From positions 1 to 64,000 of the forward strand of contig JAZGTH010000165.1 in assembly GCA_036877525.1 (NCBI GenBank): a stretch of DNA of 64,000 nucleotides, written 5' to 3'. Numbering within the stretch: the stretch's first letter is position 1; every line of letters starts with the position of its first letter. Source of the stretch: Chromobotia macracanthus. Taxonomy: Eukaryota; Chordata; Actinopteri; Cypriniformes; Botiidae. The notes below the pieces were generated by a model, which was not told the origin of the DNA, did not search any database, and saw only the letters and a list, made by a program, of their open reading frames with translations. Positions 24,618 to 37,477 of the stretch are shown here, piece after piece. A program made the translations under genes and the position numbers.

Positions 24618-27600
24618 TCTGGAACATCACATGACCTTCACACTGGATTCAGTTCTGTCATGACAGATGAATGTTTCACTTCACATGTGCTGTGATGTAT
24701 GAATGTGCTGTGATGTATGAGTCCTTTAAAATCATTTATTTAACTGAATGTAACAAGGTAGAAAGACTAATATTAAGTGTTGACAGAGTGAAATATTTAT
24801 TAAAATGATGAACAGAAATGATTGTGCTCATAGTAAAACTAGTCCTTGTTTTTAGATGTAATGGGTGTAGCTACAACATTTCAAACTGGCATGCAGGCAA
24901 ACGTATGGCTTACGTTAAAGTAAAGCTATAGAACGTTTGGCAGCAACTTTAAGAAAACCATTTAAATCTACAGAACGTGTGGGAGGACAGTGAAGCTAAC
25001 TGCTGTTCTCTGCTGTGATGTCACTGTTCTCTGCTGTGATGTCACTGGTCATGTAGCTGGTGGTTTTCTCACTGTTTCTGACTGGACATCGTCTCTGTTA
25101 AATAACCCTGGAATAAAACTTCACTCAAGAACAAGAGAGAAAGCAACTCTGAGAGAATGTAGAGAAATCCTTATATTTGCACTCTGTACATGTAAAATAG
25201 CTTTATTAAAACTGAACTGAAAACTGCAGTGAACTTTTATATGAAGTGTTTTTCATCATTTATCTCAGTCTCAATCTATTAAACTGTGCACACCATATTA
25301 CAATCACAACATAAATCTGACTGTTTCAAGACAATGAGAGAGAGAAAGTGATTCTTGTGTTAAACGTGATTATTCTGTAGTTATTTCCTCACCCTGTATG
25401 ACTTTGTCTCCTGTGATAAATCCTGCAGTTAACATGTTAACACGTCTCGTTCTGTAAGTCACGTGTGTCTGAACAACATCAGAACTGTCATCATGTGTGA
25501 GGCTGTGTGACATGAAGATGAGCTGCAGTGTTTGAGGTTCAGGAATAAACTGAACAAAATAACAATGATGTATAGTACAGTTTTCATCCAAGCACTCAAC
25601 ATTGTTATGTTTCTTTAAAAGAACTGCTACAAATGTTTGCATGTAATCCTCTTAAAGACCAGCAGATGGTGCAATGAACTGCTTCAAAATCAAGTGCTTA
25701 AATTCACATGATGGTATTTTTCCTGAAAGACTTCCACTGTATTACCAGTTTACAGAAAAGATGAAAACATTCGCTCTAAACTTAAACAGAAACAGAGACA
25801 TGTCACTATCTAAAAGCTGTACTACAATAGAAAACGTTTTCTTGCCAACAAAACCAAACTTACAGCCGACGAGGGACGGAAGATTACAGGCTTCACTTTC
25901 TTTGGAAAACATAAAAAGGAAGTGATTACAGTTCCAGTAATCTCTGCACCATCAGCTTATGACTACACGTAACAGTCAAACTGTCAGCCAGTCCCGACCT
26001 GCGCACATCACAGTGAGAACGGCCTAAAGTGAAGCACAGTCTTTATTATACACACGGCTCGTTTTCATTATATTCTGCACAGCCTGTGAGAACATTTTAT
26101 CACCCGTTTTGGTGCCTCATAAAATCTTTATGATCTGAAGAGTAAAAGCGAAATGGCTGGTGGAGTGTGTGTGTTTGAGCCAGAGGGGCGCATGCAATAC
26201 TAATTAATCAAACTGTGTGAGGAGAGAGTGCAGAAAGAAGAAAGAGGTGAGAATGAGATTAGTGTGCCAGCAGCCTCAGACTGCTGAACTACATGAACCC
26301 GCTGAACCAGAGCTCACGACCAGAGAGCAGGAGTGAGAGCAGAGACGGCCAGCAGCAGAACTGAAGCTCTGAACACCCTCCACCTCGACGTTTTATTACC
26401 CAGGAGAAAACAATACCAAGCTGGGTACCAAGATGTGCCATCATATGTAGAGATTTTATATAAACTCAAGCATTTCTCCTCACATCCTAACAGGAAGAAA
26501 CTATTCTGGGCTATTGCTGTACTCTGTTTACAAACTGTCTCATGTGTCTATTCTAAGGAGTTTTAGGAGAAAGATCTTCTAACTCTCCTGATTTTTAAGC
26601 TCCATAACAGAGAACTCTTAAGTCACATGGCTGGTCAACACATGAGTAATGAAACGCCCTTCAGGCATGATGGCAGGTTTCTATGAGTCCACGTACCTGC
26701 TGCACGTGTGGTTCTACAGAGGTGCTGCTGTCTCACAGCAAGGGAACAGAGGAACCGGCAGAACCTCTGACTGATAACCTGTCACTGGACAGCCATGTGT
26801 GTCCCCTGATTCAGAAATGAATGAGCTGCTGCAGGGGAGCATTGATGAAGCAGCAGAGGGGTGCAGAGCCTCAGATCTGTCCCCTGTTCACACACAGAGA
26901 ACTCGTTCTTCAATTCATACTTCATCTGAACCTCCAACCCTAAATATTCAGCTGCAGCACATCCTACAGCAGTTCCCCTGCAGACATGAAAGACACTTCA
27001 AATGGTGCGGGTGTTAAGAGATGTGCTGTTACCACACGCTGGGAACTGATGGACAATCAAATGTGTAAAAAAATAAATAAATTACAGACTTAAAATGCAA
27101 CTATCCAGCAACCGCACGGTAATTAAACTGAAAACCACTCAGAGCAGCAGTGTTGTGTGCCATGCAGAGGAAAAATAATTTTAATCCTTAAAATTCACAA
27201 TTAAACACTGCATCATATGTAATCACTAAAAATAAAATGATTAAATATATCAGTCTCTGGATTCACATATTGTGCTTAAAATGTATTTGATGTTTTCTGA
27301 AGAACTTTAAGCTGTACTTTGTTTTGATGTGTTTGTTGAGATATTTGATGTGTAGTTGAGATATAATGTACTGTACATGTCAGGGAATAAAAATGCTTAA
27401 TTAAAAAGATTTTCTGTTGCATAAATAATTGATGTGATTGACTAATGAAATTCCTCTGTTGCGTGACTGTCAAATTGTAATTCAGTCAATTCTCTTCCTG
27501 ACCTCATTCATTAAACGGGAGACAATTCTTCTGGATTCTGTCCAAACTGTCAGATCACCGTATGTAAAATGCAGTTTGCGTCTGTACATTCATTATTTCT

Positions 27601-28082
27601 GCAGAAGGCAGCAGACAGGTGAGGCAGATGACATGAGCGATGAGGAAATGAAAGAGTCCTGCTCTCCTCACTTTTAATAAATATCACGTCTTCTCTCCCT
27701 CCTCCCCTCTCTGCTTTCATTGATGTTAAACCAGACTTCCAAAACAAACAAACAGCTTTCATGCCTGCCCTGTGTCAGATATAATCACGGCTTACTGTTC
27801 CTCCCTCAAAGACTCGTGTTGCGGGGCCTTGTGTGTGGTCAGAAGGGCCAGCGGCTCAAAGACAGCCCCCCGCAGGACTTGAAACAGGAGGTGCAGAGCC
27901 GCGCTGCTTCAGCTGTAACATCCTCACACGGGGGGGCGATGACCTTTATCTGGCCCCTCTCACAGCGGAGGACTGGGGGCAACACAGAGGTCTGATAGAG
28001 CTGTTAAAAACACCCACACACGGCCAACACCTTTACATGACAGTACAGTAGAGTTACTGACATAATGTTGATACACTGATGA
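24618..28082. other. Intergenic between the LITAF-domain gene and the 42-bp array
   Basis: After the presumed 3' UTR of the LITAF-domain gene I recognise no exon. One CTCF-like word CCAGCAGATGGTGC occurs at 25659-25672 (one mismatch to the core consensus). AT-rich DNA around 27060-27400 contains several TAATTA-type words. Short open frames at 25674, 26333, 26799 and 27720-28050 have no recognisable domain. Confidence 0.5.
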
Positions 28083-29587
28083 TACACTCATTCATATACA
28101 CAATATAACTGGAGAAACGGCCTCTACGTTCATTCATATACACAATATAACTGGAGAAACGGCTTCCCGCCTTTCATTCATATACAATATAAAACTGGAA
28201 AAAACCTCTCCATTCATTCATATACACAATATAACTGGACAAACGGCCTCTACATTCATTCATATACACAATATAACTGGAGAAACGGCCTCTACATTCA
28301 TTCATATACACAATATAACTGGAGAAACGGCCTCTACGTTCATTCATATACACAATATAACTGGAGAAACGGCCTCTACATTCATTCATATACACAATAT
28401 AACTGGAGAAACGGCCTCTACATTCATTCATATACACAATATAACTGGAGAAACGGCCTCTACATTCATTCATATACACAATATAACTGGAGAAACGGCC
28501 TCTACATTCATTCATATACACAATATAACTGGAGAAACGGCCTCTACGTTCATTCATATACACAATATAACTGGAGAAACGGCCTCTACATTCATTCATA
28601 TACACAATATAACTGGAGAAACGGCCTCTACGTTCATTCATATACACAATATAACTGGACAAACGGCCTCTACATTCATTCATATACACAATATAACTGG
28701 ACAAACGGCCTCTACGTTCATTCATATACACAATATAACTGGAGAAACGGCCTCTACATTCATTCATATACACAATATAACTGGACAAACGGCCTCTACG
28801 TTCATTCATTCATATACACAATATAACTGGAGAAACGGCCTCTCCATTCATTCATATACACAATATAACTGGAGAAACGGCCTCTACGTTCATTCATATA
28901 CACAATATAACTGGAGAAACGGCCTCTACATTCATTCATATACACAATATAACTGGACAAACGGCCTCTACATTCATTCATATACACAATATAACTGGAG
29001 AAACGGCCTCTACGTTCATTCACATACACAATATAACTGGAGAAACGGCCTCTACATTCATTCATATACACAATATAACTGGAGAAACGGCCTCTACGTT
29101 CATTCATATACACAATATAACTGGACAAACGGCCTCTACGTTCATTCATATACACAATATAACTGGCTGGAAAGGGCCCTTCATTCATATACACAATATA
29201 ACTGGAGAAACGGCCTCTACGTTCATTCATATACACAATATAACTGGACAAACGGCCTCTACGTTCATTCATATACACAATATAACTGGAGAAACGGCCT
29301 CTACATTCATTCATATACACAATATAACTGGAGAAACGGCCTCTACATTCATTCATATACACAATATAACTGGAGAAACGGCCTCTACATTCATTCATAT
29401 ACACAATATAACTGGAGAAACGGCCTCTACATTCATTCATATACACAATATAACTGGAGAAACGGCCTCTACATTCATTCATATACACAATATAACTGGA
29501 GAAACGGCCTCTACATTCATTCATATAACAATATAACTGGAGAAACGGCCCTTTTTTTTTTTTTTTTTTAAAAAATTAATTTAAAAA

Positions 29588-29681
<94 letters not shown>

Positions 29682-30016
29682 TTCATTCATATACACAATA
29701 TAACTGGAGAAACGGCCTCTCATTATATACACAATATAACTGGAGAAACGGCCTCTTCATTCATTCATATACACAATATAACTGGAGAAACGGCCTCTAC
29801 ATTCATTCAATACACAATATAACTGGAGAACCAGGCCTCTTCATTCATATACACAATATAACTGGAGAAACGGCCTCTACATTCATTCATATACACAATA
29901 TAACTGGAGAAACGGCCTCTACATTCATTCATATACACAATATAACTGGAGAAACGGCCTCTACATTCATTCACATACACAATATAACTGGAGAAACGGC
30001 CTCTAAATTCATTCAT
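28083..30016. repeat. 42-bp minisatellite, about 42 copies, interrupted by a poly(T) block
   Basis: The unit runs TTCATTCATATACACAATAT, then AACTGGAGAAACGGCCTCTACA; the period is 42 bp. Common variants are ACATT/ACGTT and GGAGAAACG/GGACAAACG. Since 42 is a multiple of three, the minus strand stays open for over 200 codons of a 14-residue repeat; this is a repeat effect and not a gene. The array is broken at 29552-29678 by a T-rich block, after which a few truncated units precede regular ones. Confidence 0.96.
29552..29678. repeat. Poly(T) block inside the 42-bp array
   Basis: About 18 T, a short A/T-rich linker, then 89 uninterrupted T (29590-29678). The flanking 42-bp units are cut mid-unit. 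It may be an inserted poly(A) tail read on the other strand, or an assembly or consensus error in a repetitive region. Confidence 0.9.
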
Positions 30017-30029
30017 TCATCCTCTAACA

Positions 30030-30092
30030 TTTCCATTAGGTTGCTAAGGTGTTGCTAGGTGGTTGCTAGGGTGATTTAAGGAATTGCTAGAT
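30030..30092. repeat. Short GGTTGCTAG-type tandem repeat
   Basis: Four imperfect copies of a GTTGCTAGG word (GGTTGCTAAGGTGTTGCTAG and following). It is a low-copy simple repeat next to the end of the 42-bp array. Confidence 0.6.
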
Positions 30093-30769
30093 CATCTCTT
30101 ACAGCCTCGAGTCTCTTCAAAAATTTTCTGCGATGTAAAACTATTTCAATAATCATCCAGAAGGAGAAACCCTTCAGTGTGATCAGTCAGAAAAGCCTCT
30201 TCTCACTAAAGCACAGGATCTGAAGTATCATCTTCAACTCCAGCACAAACTAAGTGCAATAATATTATTACCAAATGTGCAATTAGTTTTTAAAAGTGCA
30301 GGGAAGTGTTGAGTCTACTCTGAGAATCATTTAAACACTGCTGTGTGAGGACCTTCAGATTCACAAAATAAGATCAAACACACTCAGCTACTTCCAGTGG
30401 TTTTCAACAGATACATTCTCAAATTCAACCTCCAACCACCCAAACCTGGAGAGAGCTCAGAAAACTGTGAGAGATATCACTGTTTCTATAACCTTACAGC
30501 TGTGACCTCTTTAAATACATCCATGTGAGCAGACTGATGCTGAAGACAACAGCAAACAGAGGAAGAACAGAAGACATTAAACAGCTGAATGTAAATAAGG
30601 GTTAGTGGATATGAGATAATATAGAAATAATATTTCTTTCGGCAAACTGTTGTGCATATTGAACAGGTTGGAAGTGTAAGGTAATATAATCTCAAGATAA
30701 GCACATAGAGATGACTGACAAAATTGTACAGGCTATAATTCACTCTCCCCTCAAGTTCACACAGGTGTG
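30093..30769. other. Unique spacer between two minisatellites
   Basis: About 680 bp of AT-rich unique sequence. No exon, RNA gene or mobile element recognised. Confidence 0.5.
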
Positions 30770-32399
30770 TTAGCACAGAGAGCACAGGTTTAACTACACA
30801 CGATCCATTCATGTTATCACAGCCAGCACAGGTTTAACTACACACGATCCATTCATGTTATCACAGACAGCACAGCTTTAACTACACACGATCCATTCAT
30901 GTTATCACAGAAAGCACAGGTTTAACTACACATGATCCATTCATGTTATCACAGACAGCACAGGTTTAACTACACATGATCCATTCATGTTATCACAGCC
31001 AGCACAGGTTTAACTACACACAATCCATTCATGTTATCACAGCCAGCACAGGTTTAACTACACACGATCTATTCATGTTATCACAGACAGCACAGGTTTA
31101 ACTACACATGATATATTCATGTTAGCACAGACAGCACAGGTTTAACTACACATGATATATTCATGTTAGCACAGACAGCACAGGTTTAACTACACACGAT
31201 ATATTTATGTTATCACAGACAGCACAGGTTTAACTACACACGATCCATTCATGTTATCACAGACAGCACAGGTTTAACTACACATGATATATTCATGTTA
31301 TCACAGACAGCACAGGTTTAACTACACACGATCCATTCATGTTATCACAGACAGCACAGGTTTAACTACACATGATCCATTCATGTTATCACAGCCAGCA
31401 CAGGTTTAACTACACACAATCCATTCATGTTATCACAGCCAGCACAGGTTTAACTACACATGATCCATTCATGTTAACACAGACAGCACAGGTTTAACTA
31501 CACACTATCTATTCATGTTATCACAGACAGCACAGGTTTAACTACACATGATCCATTCATGTTATCACAGACAGCACAGGTTTAACTACACATGATATAT
31601 TCATGTTAGCACAGACAGCACAGGTTTAACTACACATGATATATTCATGTTATCACAGACAGCACAGGTTTAACTACACACGATCTATTCATGTTATCAC
31701 AGACAGCACAGGTTTAACTACACATGATATATTCATGTTATCACAGACAGCACAGGTTTAACTACACATGATACATTCATGTTAGCACAGACAGCACAGG
31801 TTTAACTACACATGATCTATTCATGTTATCACAGACAGCACAGGTTTAACTACACATGATATATTCATGTTAGCACAGACAGCACAGGTTTAACTACACA
31901 TGATATATTCATGTTATCACAGACAGCACAGGTTTAACTACACATGATATATTCATGTTAGCACAGACAGCACAGGTTTAACTACACATGATCCATTCAT
32001 GTTATCACAGCCAGCACAGGTTTAACTACACATGATATATTCATGTTATCACAGTAAGCACAGGTTTAACTACACATGATATATTCATGTTATCACAGAC
32101 AGCACAGGTTTAACTACACATGATATATTCATGTTAGCACAGACAGCACAGGTTTAACTACACATGATATATTCATGTTAGCACAGACAGCACAGGTTTA
32201 ACTACACATGATCTATTCATGTTATCACAGAGAGCACAGGTTTAACTACACATGATATATTCATGTTATCACAGCCAGCACAGGTTTAACTACACATGAT
32301 ATATTCATGTTATCACAGACAGCACAGGTTTAACTACACATGATATATTCATTTTAGCACAGACAGCACAGGTTTAACTACACACGATCTATTCATGTT
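30770..32399. repeat. 44-bp minisatellite, about 37 copies
   Basis: The unit reads CACAGGTTTAACTACACACG then ATCCATTCATGTTATCACAGACAG; the period is 44 bp. Variants include GATCCATT/GATATATT/GATCTATT, TTATC/TTAGC, and ACAG/CCAG/AAAG before CACAGG. Copies are well conserved compared with those of the 38-bp array. No coding potential. Confidence 0.96.
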
Positions 32400-34386
32400 T
32401 GACGTACAGGAGGTGTCACGATCTATTCTGTCATTTAAACACTGTATCTATCTTTTATCACTGATCTATCAGATCACCTGACATTATTTCTTTATGTAAA
32501 ATGTTCCGGGCTTATTATTTAAGAAACAAACATTGCTCAGCTTGATATACAGGTGTGGTTATCTAATGCAATGACATTCAGACATTTTAAAGGTCTGGCT
32601 TTTTTTGTGGCCACTGTAATTGTCAGTCTCTACGTGAAGGTTTTCTCTCAGGTTCATTAAATGTCAGCTTGACTTTGTTGTTGCTGTTTTGCAGACGCAT
32701 CCTCAGAATAAGTCGTGTCAGTCCGGGGTGTTAAAACACTGTTTATTCAGTCACGGCTCACACAGATCAAGGCCGCAGGGAGAGAAATGTGTGGCACGAA
32801 GCCCAAAGTGAGCGAATACATTAACCAACCCTTAATGCTTCACTAACTAACTGAACAGAGAGATGTAAGGAGATGATCGCTTTCATAAACACTTCTGAAG
32901 GTTCACTGAATGAGATCTGATGTTCTTTTGGTTGAATAAAGGGAAATGAAAGCTGTCCAGCTTCTCCTGAGGTTTGTGATGCTGTTGAAAGTGTTAATGA
33001 GGGACCGCAGATGAGACAGAAAGTGTTAATGAGGGACCGCAGATGAGACAGAAAGTGTTTGAAGTGTAAAGCTGGTCACCGAGACGCTGCACATCGTGTC
33101 AATAAAACTGAACCCTCTTCATATTCATGTGGTTTATGAGATCCAGGAAGAGGCGGGAAATCTGTGAGGATGTTGAGAAACAGACCTCGGCTCATCTGTG
33201 AGACAGAGATCTGATTCATCATGATATACAGTGATTACAGTCACAGATCACAGAAGAGCATCTCCAGCAGTATAATCACAACATCAGGCCTTCTGTGCCA
33301 TACTGCCGTACATACACATCAAACATCACAGACGCTGCTGTCATTAAATGTGATTTTATTTCTGTTATGAGTTCACCTGCTCATCAGACTCAACAGTTCA
33401 TGGTAAACAGACTTGTGATGAGGATCAGACCGGAAGTGTTACTGCGCATGCGCGGAGCTGATGGACAGCACTGAAGTCTGTGACCACGTTAACTGGTTAA
33501 CTGGTTAACTTTAACCCCGCTGTAGGCTGTTCACAAATAACGTTTGTATATGTGCTCAGTATTACACACAAATCATCGGATAACACACTGAAATAAACAC
33601 GGCTTGTGTTGAGTGATGAGCGCTCACCGTTACAGAATTCACCGCTTCACTCCTGATTGGACGCAGCAGGTGAAGCGCGTTCACAAGCGTCCTCTGACGT
33701 CATCGGTTACTGTCACGTGATGCGGCCGTGCTCAAACTTGCATTAAAATGTCAGAGATGCAGTACAATATTTAATAAAAACATGAAATGGTTTTCAGAGT
33801 CAAAAGTATGAAGTGAGACAATGAAAGTAATTGTAAGAGTCTTTTGCAGGTCTGTTCATGTGCTATATGGAGCAGTGACGTCACGTTACATATTATATAT
33901 ACAGCAATATCTGCTTTCTGTTATAGAAACCTGCCCGTATGTTACGTGCTTTAATAATGTGTGTTTCTGTAAGGATCTGATGTTCTTTTGTGCTGATGAA
34001 TCTGATGTCTTGAGGATCGTCACATGAGAGAAGATCTGACTGATCCTCCTGTGTTTCAACATGTTTTGAGTAATGATTGTTTCAGCATTGGCTCAGTAAT
34101 GGCTTTTGTCTGTTCTAAATGAAACAAACGCTCCTCTACAGCGTTCATTTAAAAACAGCACTTGCATCAACATAATAAACTCAATCTGAATGACCCCAGC
34201 AGGACTGAATAATGATGTGGTATAAAAGCCGGCAGCACTTCAGATGTCCGTCTGTGACTGTGACAGGTTCAGACGAGTGTGTGTTTTACAGCCATTACCC
34301 AGAGATACTGAGTGAGAAAGTCTTCACTTGTTTTCTGACATGTCTGTGATGTCTTCACACTGCTTTAACACACTAGCGAGGTGTGA
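32400..34386. other. Intergenic segment containing an orphan CpG-rich promoter-like region
   Basis: Unique sequence with no recognisable exon. It includes a 28-bp direct duplication near 32995-33055 (GTGTTAATGAGGGACCGCAG twice) and a triplicated GTTAACTG near 33488-33511. The CpG-rich segment 33425-33730 is annotated separately. Confidence 0.5.
33430..33730. promoter_or_regulatory. CpG-rich promoter-like segment with ETS, NRF-1, CRE and E-box motifs
   Basis: CCGGAAGT (ETS) at about 33431 is followed by TGCGCATGCGCG at 33443-33454, which matches the NRF-1 consensus. A palindromic CRE, TGACGTCA, is at 33695-33702 and the E-box TCACGTGA is at 33713-33720. ETS plus NRF-1 is typical of TATA-less housekeeping promoters. 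I find no coding exon on either side to which it clearly belongs; it could drive a noncoding RNA or a distant first exon. Confidence 0.45.
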
Positions 34387-35788
34387 CAACAGTCGCTCTC
34401 CTAAACAGTCACTGTTCTCAACAGCCGCTGTTCTCTACAGCCGCTGTTCTCTACAGCCGCTGTTCTCTACAGCCGCTGTTCTCAACAGTCGCTGTTCTCT
34501 ACAGCCGCTGTTCTCTACAGCCGCTGTTCTCTACAGCCGCTGTTCTCTACATCCTGACCGCTGTTCTTAGCCCCCAACAGCGCTGTTCTCTACAGCCGCT
34601 GTTCTCTACAGCGTTTCACAGTCGTGTTCTCTACAGCCGCTGTTCTCACGCGTGTTTCTTTCTCTACAGCCGCTGTTCTCTACAGTCGCTGTTCTCTACA
34701 GCCGCTGTTCTCTACAGTCGCTGTTCTCTACAGCCGCTGTTCTCAACAGTCGCTGTTCTCTACAGTCACTCTTCTAAACAGTCGCTGTTCTCTACAGTCG
34801 CTGTTCTCTACAGCCGCTGTTCCCAACAGTCGCTGTTCTCTACAGTCACTCTTCTAAACAGTCGCTGTTCTCTACAGTCGCTGTTCTCTACAGCCGCTGT
34901 TCTCTACAGCCACTGTTCTCAACAGTCGCTGTTCTCAACAGTCGCTGTTCTCAACAGTCGCTCTTGTCAACAGACACTGTTCTCTACAGTCACTTTTTTT
35001 TCAACAGTCGCTGTTCTCTACAGTCATTTTTCTCAACAGTCACTGTTCTCTACAGTCATTTTTCTCAACAGTCGCTGTTCTCAACAGCCGCTGTTCTCTA
35101 CAGTCACTCTTCTAAACAGTCGCTGTTCTCTACAGTCACTTTTCTCAACAGTTGCTGTTCTCTACAGTCACTGTTCTCAACAGCCGCTGTTCTCAACAGT
35201 CGCTTTTCTAAACAGTCGCTGTTCTCTACAGTCACTTTCTCAACAGTCGCTGTTCTCAACAGTCGCTGTTCTCAACAGTCGCTGTTCTCAACAGTCACTT
35301 TTCTCAATAGTTGCTGTTCTCTACAGTCACTGTTCTCAACAGCCACTGTTCTCTACAGTCGCTGTTCTCTACAGTCACTGTTCACACCAGTCGCTTTTCT
35401 AAACAGTCGCTGTTCTCTACAGTCGCTTTTCTCAACAGCCGCTGTTCTCAATAGTCGCTGTTCTCTACAGTCGCTGTTCTCTACAGTCACTGTTCTCAAC
35501 AGTCGCTTTTCTAAACAGTTGCTGTTCTCTACAGTCACTTTTCTAAACAGTCGCTGTTCTCTACAGTCGCTTTTCTCAACAGCCGCTGTTCTCAATAGTC
35601 GCTGTTCTCTACAGTCACTTTTCTCTACAGTCACTGTTCTCAACAGCCGCTGTTCTCTACAGTCACTGTTCTCAACAGTTGCTGTTCTCAACAGTCGCTG
35701 TTCTCAACAGTCGCTGTTCTCTACAGCTGCTGTTCTCAACAGTTGCTGTTCTCTACAGTTGCTGTTCTCTACAGTCGCTGTTCTCAGC
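34387..35788. repeat. 16-bp minisatellite (CTGTTCTCTACAGTCG), about 87 copies
   Basis: Head-to-tail 16-bp units CTGTTCTCTACAGTCG with CTCAACAG, CAGCCG, CACTTTTCTAAACAG and similar variants. Since 16 is not a multiple of three, each plus-strand frame cycles through the same peptides (LFSTVAVLYSRCS) for over 300 codons; these are not genes. Each unit also looks like a short pyrimidine tract followed by CAG. Confidence 0.96.
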
Positions 35789-37477
35789 AATCACAACAGT
35801 GTGAGAGAGAGCAGAGAAATGAAATGTGTGTGTGAACTCCTTCACCTCTTCACCAGAATCAAACCTCTCATTAACAGTTCTGTTCTGCATACGGCTGCTG
35901 TTAATGTGTGTGATTCATTATTAATGCAGTCTGCCGCTCACAGTCCAGCTGATGGATAACGCTGTTAAACACAGATTTCTTTCTCTGTCTTTCTGAAATG
36001 AACTCATACTATAATAGTGACGCTTTGTTAGAATGATCCGAGCCAATATCATCTGATGTTTAATATGTAATGTGAATATTAATGGATGAATTCAGATCAG
36101 TTATTGCTTTTAACACATCAGTTCTGTGCTGTAAGAGTGTGTTGAGTATCAGTGAAGTATAAACCATTAAACATAGAGGAGTGTGTGTGTGTTTGTGTGT
36201 GTATGTGTGTGTGTGTCATAGCCTCAGGACTGTTTGAGCGAGCATGAGGAAAGACCTGCCGCTCTGTCACTCTCAGGAATCAATGCACGTCATTGAGCTG
36301 TTTATTACACATCTTGTGTTCTCTCTCTCACTTCACACTCATTCAGTGGGCTGCAGGGAAATGACTCTACAAGAACGACCGCATGGAGAAAATGAGCTCC
36401 ACATCACAGAAATGACTGATGAAGAACGTGAAGTAAACAGGTGCAACAGAAATGAACTGCGTGAACTGCAGCAGTGCAGAGCGTGTGATTTCCATCAATG
36501 TCACATCATCACTGCGCCCGGTGATGATAATATGAAAGATTATTCATAATCCTGGAATTACAAACGTTTACATGTAATGTGATAAATACTCATGATGATA
36601 GCTCTAGATTAGACACAAGATAAAGACTGATACAAAATAATGATCAAATTACCTTGTTATTTTAAATTCACAGTTAGAGTTCGCTGCAATGTTGTTGCTT
36701 TCTGTTTTATTATATTTTAATCTTATACTTTATATATTAGACATTTTAATATAGTATTTTTTATTGATGTGATGTAATACAGCTTATTCTTAATCATAAT
36801 ATTAATTACATATGATATGTATGATTATTATATTTTATATGGTTATATTTATTATTTATAACATGGAAATATGATGATTATATTATGCTTATTTCTAAAG
36901 ACAAATATTTGCAGTTCACAACAAAAGGATTTTCAGATGAAAACATTTATAATAAACATGGTAATGTATAACAGCAGAAGAACGTGTCGAGTCATGCTGC
37001 TCTTATTTCCTTCACTCTCCTCATGCACGAGTGTCACCACAGAAATCACCTCTCAGTGGAGTCAACACCAATCGTCTGTCTCTGCCTCACTTAGCGCCCC
37101 TCACTCTCTCTCTCTCTCTCTCTCTCGTCTACTCTTTCACACATCCCCCAACACACACACTCATTTTCACTCTGTTCGTGTTCATGCCTCTCTAGATTTC
37201 ATTCCCACCAGCGTGCAACACCCCGTCTCTCTCTCTCTGTCTCTCTCTCTCGCTCTGTCACATCTCCACACACAGTCTTCCTCACATCTCTGTCTCTCAT
37301 CACATCTCCGGCTTCATCATCTCTGTCTGCGTCTCAGTATTCTTCTGCCTGGTGCTTACGGTCACTCTGTGGCTCTCACACGTGTCATCCAGCACCTGTA
37401 GACGAGAGCCGTTTCTCTCTCTCAGCATCCGGCTGAGGTTCGTCTCCTCCCGGGAGCTCGAGGGAGGCAGTGAGGTC
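35789..37477. other. Upstream flank of gpr139
   Basis: No recognisable exon. It contains a (TG)n run at about 36181-36219, a very AT-rich stretch at 36640-36870, and CT-repeat DNA at about 37105-37260 that is likely in or near the gpr139 promoter or 5' UTR. Open frames at 36244 and 36871 are low-complexity or show no domain. Confidence 0.5.

Noticed and set aside
25674..25925. An 83-codon open frame
   Set aside because: It shows no domain, signal peptide, splice or regulatory support; its length is within chance expectation.
28174..29524. Open frames of 211 and 240 codons on the minus strand
   Set aside because: They are direct translations of the 42-bp minisatellite, whose unit is a multiple of three.
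28083..32399. CRISPR-like arrays
   Set aside because: The repeats are contiguous with no unique spacers, and the DNA is eukaryotic.
34383..35959. Open frames of over 330 codons on the plus strand
   Set aside because: They are products of the 16-bp minisatellite, readable in several frames with the same peptides.
36244..36549. A 101-codon open frame upstream of gpr139
   Set aside because: It shows no recognised domain and lies in AT-rich intergenic DNA; not reported as a gene.
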